NCBI GenBank assembly: GCA_963693365.1
Contig: CAVNZM010000018.1
Coordinates: forward strand, 1,426,001-1,490,000
Reading direction: 5' to 3'
Length of the DNA: 64,000 nt
DNA from: Amoebidium appalachense
Taxonomy: Eukaryota > Ichthyosporea
Of the stretch, positions 62,561-64,000 are shown piece after piece. The notes beneath the pieces are model-generated. The model ran no database searches, had not been told where the DNA came from, and saw only the letters and a program-made list of their open reading frames with translations. The position numbers were made by a program, and so were the translations under genes. Every line of letters begins with the position of its first letter. Position 1 is the first letter of the stretch.

Positions 62561-63010
62561 TATTCCTTTTTCACCCACCCACCTACACCCACACTCAACC
62601 CCCATTGATCCACACATACGTGCTGTTTTTTCACGGGGCGAAGACTTCCCCCGTTTTTTGGGCACAAGGACCTGACGGATCAATAAATTGATGACTGGGG
62701 GCTTGCCGTGGTTTACAACCATTGCAGGTTCACTTTCGTCCAAGGGGATGTCCCCCTAGAGGCAACACACGTCCCGGAGTAGTTTTTCATAGATTACATG
62801 TTAACGTACGCATTTACTCAAATTTCTGTGTGCTAAGGTACGCGTTTCACTCGATGATTTCTGTGACTCAATTCATATTAGCTCACCTTTATTGAGGTTT
62901 TTTTTGTTGTGGCAGCCGAGATATCAACTTATCGTTTTCACTCCTGCCTTTAGTGTTCATTTGTATTTTTATACCTTTGGGTCGACGTCCGTATTCCAGT
63001 GAGCCTACTT
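62561..63010. other. Unique stretch, no gene assigned
   Basis: Follows the promoter-like block. Contains short frames only and T-rich DNA; may be the 5' part of LINE C or of an LTR element leader. Confidence 0.4.
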
Positions 63011-64000
63011 CTCATTTGAGTGACTCGAAAATCGTCTCTTGAGATATCTGGGATATCTCTTTTTCGTGTCCTTCGAACATATGAATATAACCCCAATAAA
63101 GTCATTATTAAAGAATTCGATTCCTTTCAGCGTAAATTCATCCAGTTCATCTCTCGGACCTCGCGTAGGCATCCTCTGGCGGCTCCTTTGCTGAGTGTTT
63201 TTGGTCTCCCTCGGAGTCCGGTGAGTCAGCGTATGAATGAGCTGGGCCTTCGCTTTTGTTTTCATTTGGTTAGGCGAAGCTCCTTCTTATCATCCTTTGT
63301 TGCAATTCTTTCCTTCTTTAGACCCTGTTCCCATTTCTAATGTTCGTGCGAAATGTCCTGTGCCCAATCTATCTCCCATTCAGAGATATCCTTTTAAATA
63401 TTTGTCTCCTTTATTTCTCTCTTCCCCTGTTTATCAGCAGTATAAGTTACTTGGTTTCATACTCAATATCCTTTGCTTCATCGTTGCCGATAAAGAGCCT
63501 TCATGGTAAGACTCTTGAGCCTGTGCTTCTTTTTATATTAGAGACTCCTCTATTTTCTCTACAATCGTATATTTAGCTACTTATATTCATCCTTCCTCTC
63601 GTAAACCTACCACATTTGCCGATTTTGCCATTCAAACCCCTTCGTGTGATATTGCTTGGAAATGTTTATTTTGACGTTGTAACCTTAGTTTCCATAAATG
63701 TTTGTGTCACTTTTGTGCAGAACCTTTTTCTCGCAAACATCTAGATAAATGTATTTATTTATCTCAGATTCTTCATGTTAGAAATTCGAACACTAGCTTG
63801 TTTAGATAATCCTGATATTACTTCTATTGACTATCAAATTCTGTTAAACCACCGTATGTTTAACGAGGCTACTCAGACTAACCGCCGCCTCTTATCTCGC
63901 GGTTTCAAGCACAAGTTAAACCAGTTACTCGCCGTCAAGGAGTATGAGTCGGTTCATGGCTTCTTTCTTGCCGCAGTGCGCGACGCCCGTGCGCAGCGGA
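63011..64000 (+). pseudogene. LINE C: C-terminal part of an RT ORF, frameshifted, runs off the window
   Basis: Pieces in successive frames: LRTYEYNPNKVIIKEFDSFQ and GLPRSPVSQRMNELGLRF (63060-63260) align with the post-RT region of LINE B (LSEYGLPLL…VHELALKF). Later VRAKCPVPNLSPIQRYP. Then, at about 63690-63760, the zinc knuckle CHFCAEPFSRKHLDKC (C-X2-C-X7-H-X3-C) typical of LINE ORF2 ends. After it come DITSIDYQILLNHRMFNEATQ and FKHKLNQLLAVKEYESVHGF to the window edge. At least three frameshifts or stops. RT catalytic motifs are not present in this part. Confidence 0.65.

Overview
This is a eukaryotic nuclear window. It has GT-AG introns, LTR retrotransposons, LINE-type non-LTR elements, a pogo-type DNA transposon, MITE/SINE-like repeats and an extreme load of (CA)n/(GT)n microsatellites and long C or G homopolymers. 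The species cannot be named from the sequence; a marine invertebrate or a holozoan protist with an expanded genome would fit. Only one host gene is recognised with confidence. Most of the remaining sequence is mobile or simple-sequence DNA. Region 1 (0-14 kb): a plus-strand gene for a SpoU-family mitochondrial rRNA 2'-O-ribose methyltransferase (MRM1-like). Seven exons between 3188 and 13449 were reconstructed by matching splice phases and motifs. Its introns are filled with CA/GT microsatellites, poly-C and poly-G, a minisatellite, a 31-bp satellite and C-tailed SINE-like repeats. Fragments of its own exons are duplicated in one intron and in the 3' UTR. Region 2 (14.4-34 kb): a small TA-flanked MITE, then a LINE ('LINE A') fragment on the minus strand that is split by a 14.2-kb Ty3/gypsy-type LTR retrotransposon (15898-30118, 5-bp target duplication GAAGG, LTRs differing at one base in 611). 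Two separate copies of a short non-autonomous LTR element (N1, N2; 480-bp LTRs, each with its own 5-bp target duplication) sit inside it, so three levels of insertion can be read directly. To its right are more LINE A parts: an inverted flank, a 3' tail, ORF1, and an endonuclease/reverse-transcriptase ORF2. Region 3 (34-44 kb): a second LINE RT ORF (LINE B); a complete pogo-type transposon with perfect 24-bp inverted repeats and TA duplications, lying in a ~125-bp tandem repeat; and a further LINE A fragment that preserves the empty version of the LTR target site. Region 4 (44-59 kb): microsatellite and homopolymer DNA with isolated non-repetitive islands that look like exons (notably minus strand 48995-49126 and 51125-51626) but belong to no gene I recognise, plus a foldback element at 48436-48621. 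Region 5 (59-64 kb): an unrecognised ORF; an AT-rich stretch with a perfect hairpin and four mitochondrial-style tRNA-like sequences (probably a nuclear insertion of organellar DNA); an acidic minus-strand ORF; a promoter-like CCAAT/TATA block; and the decayed 3' half of a third LINE (LINE C) running off the end. The methyltransferase would act in mitochondrial ribosome assembly. The mobile elements work as parasites of one another: autonomous-type elements are decayed, while short derivatives with identical LTRs have moved recently, which implies supply of proteins from elsewhere in the genome.
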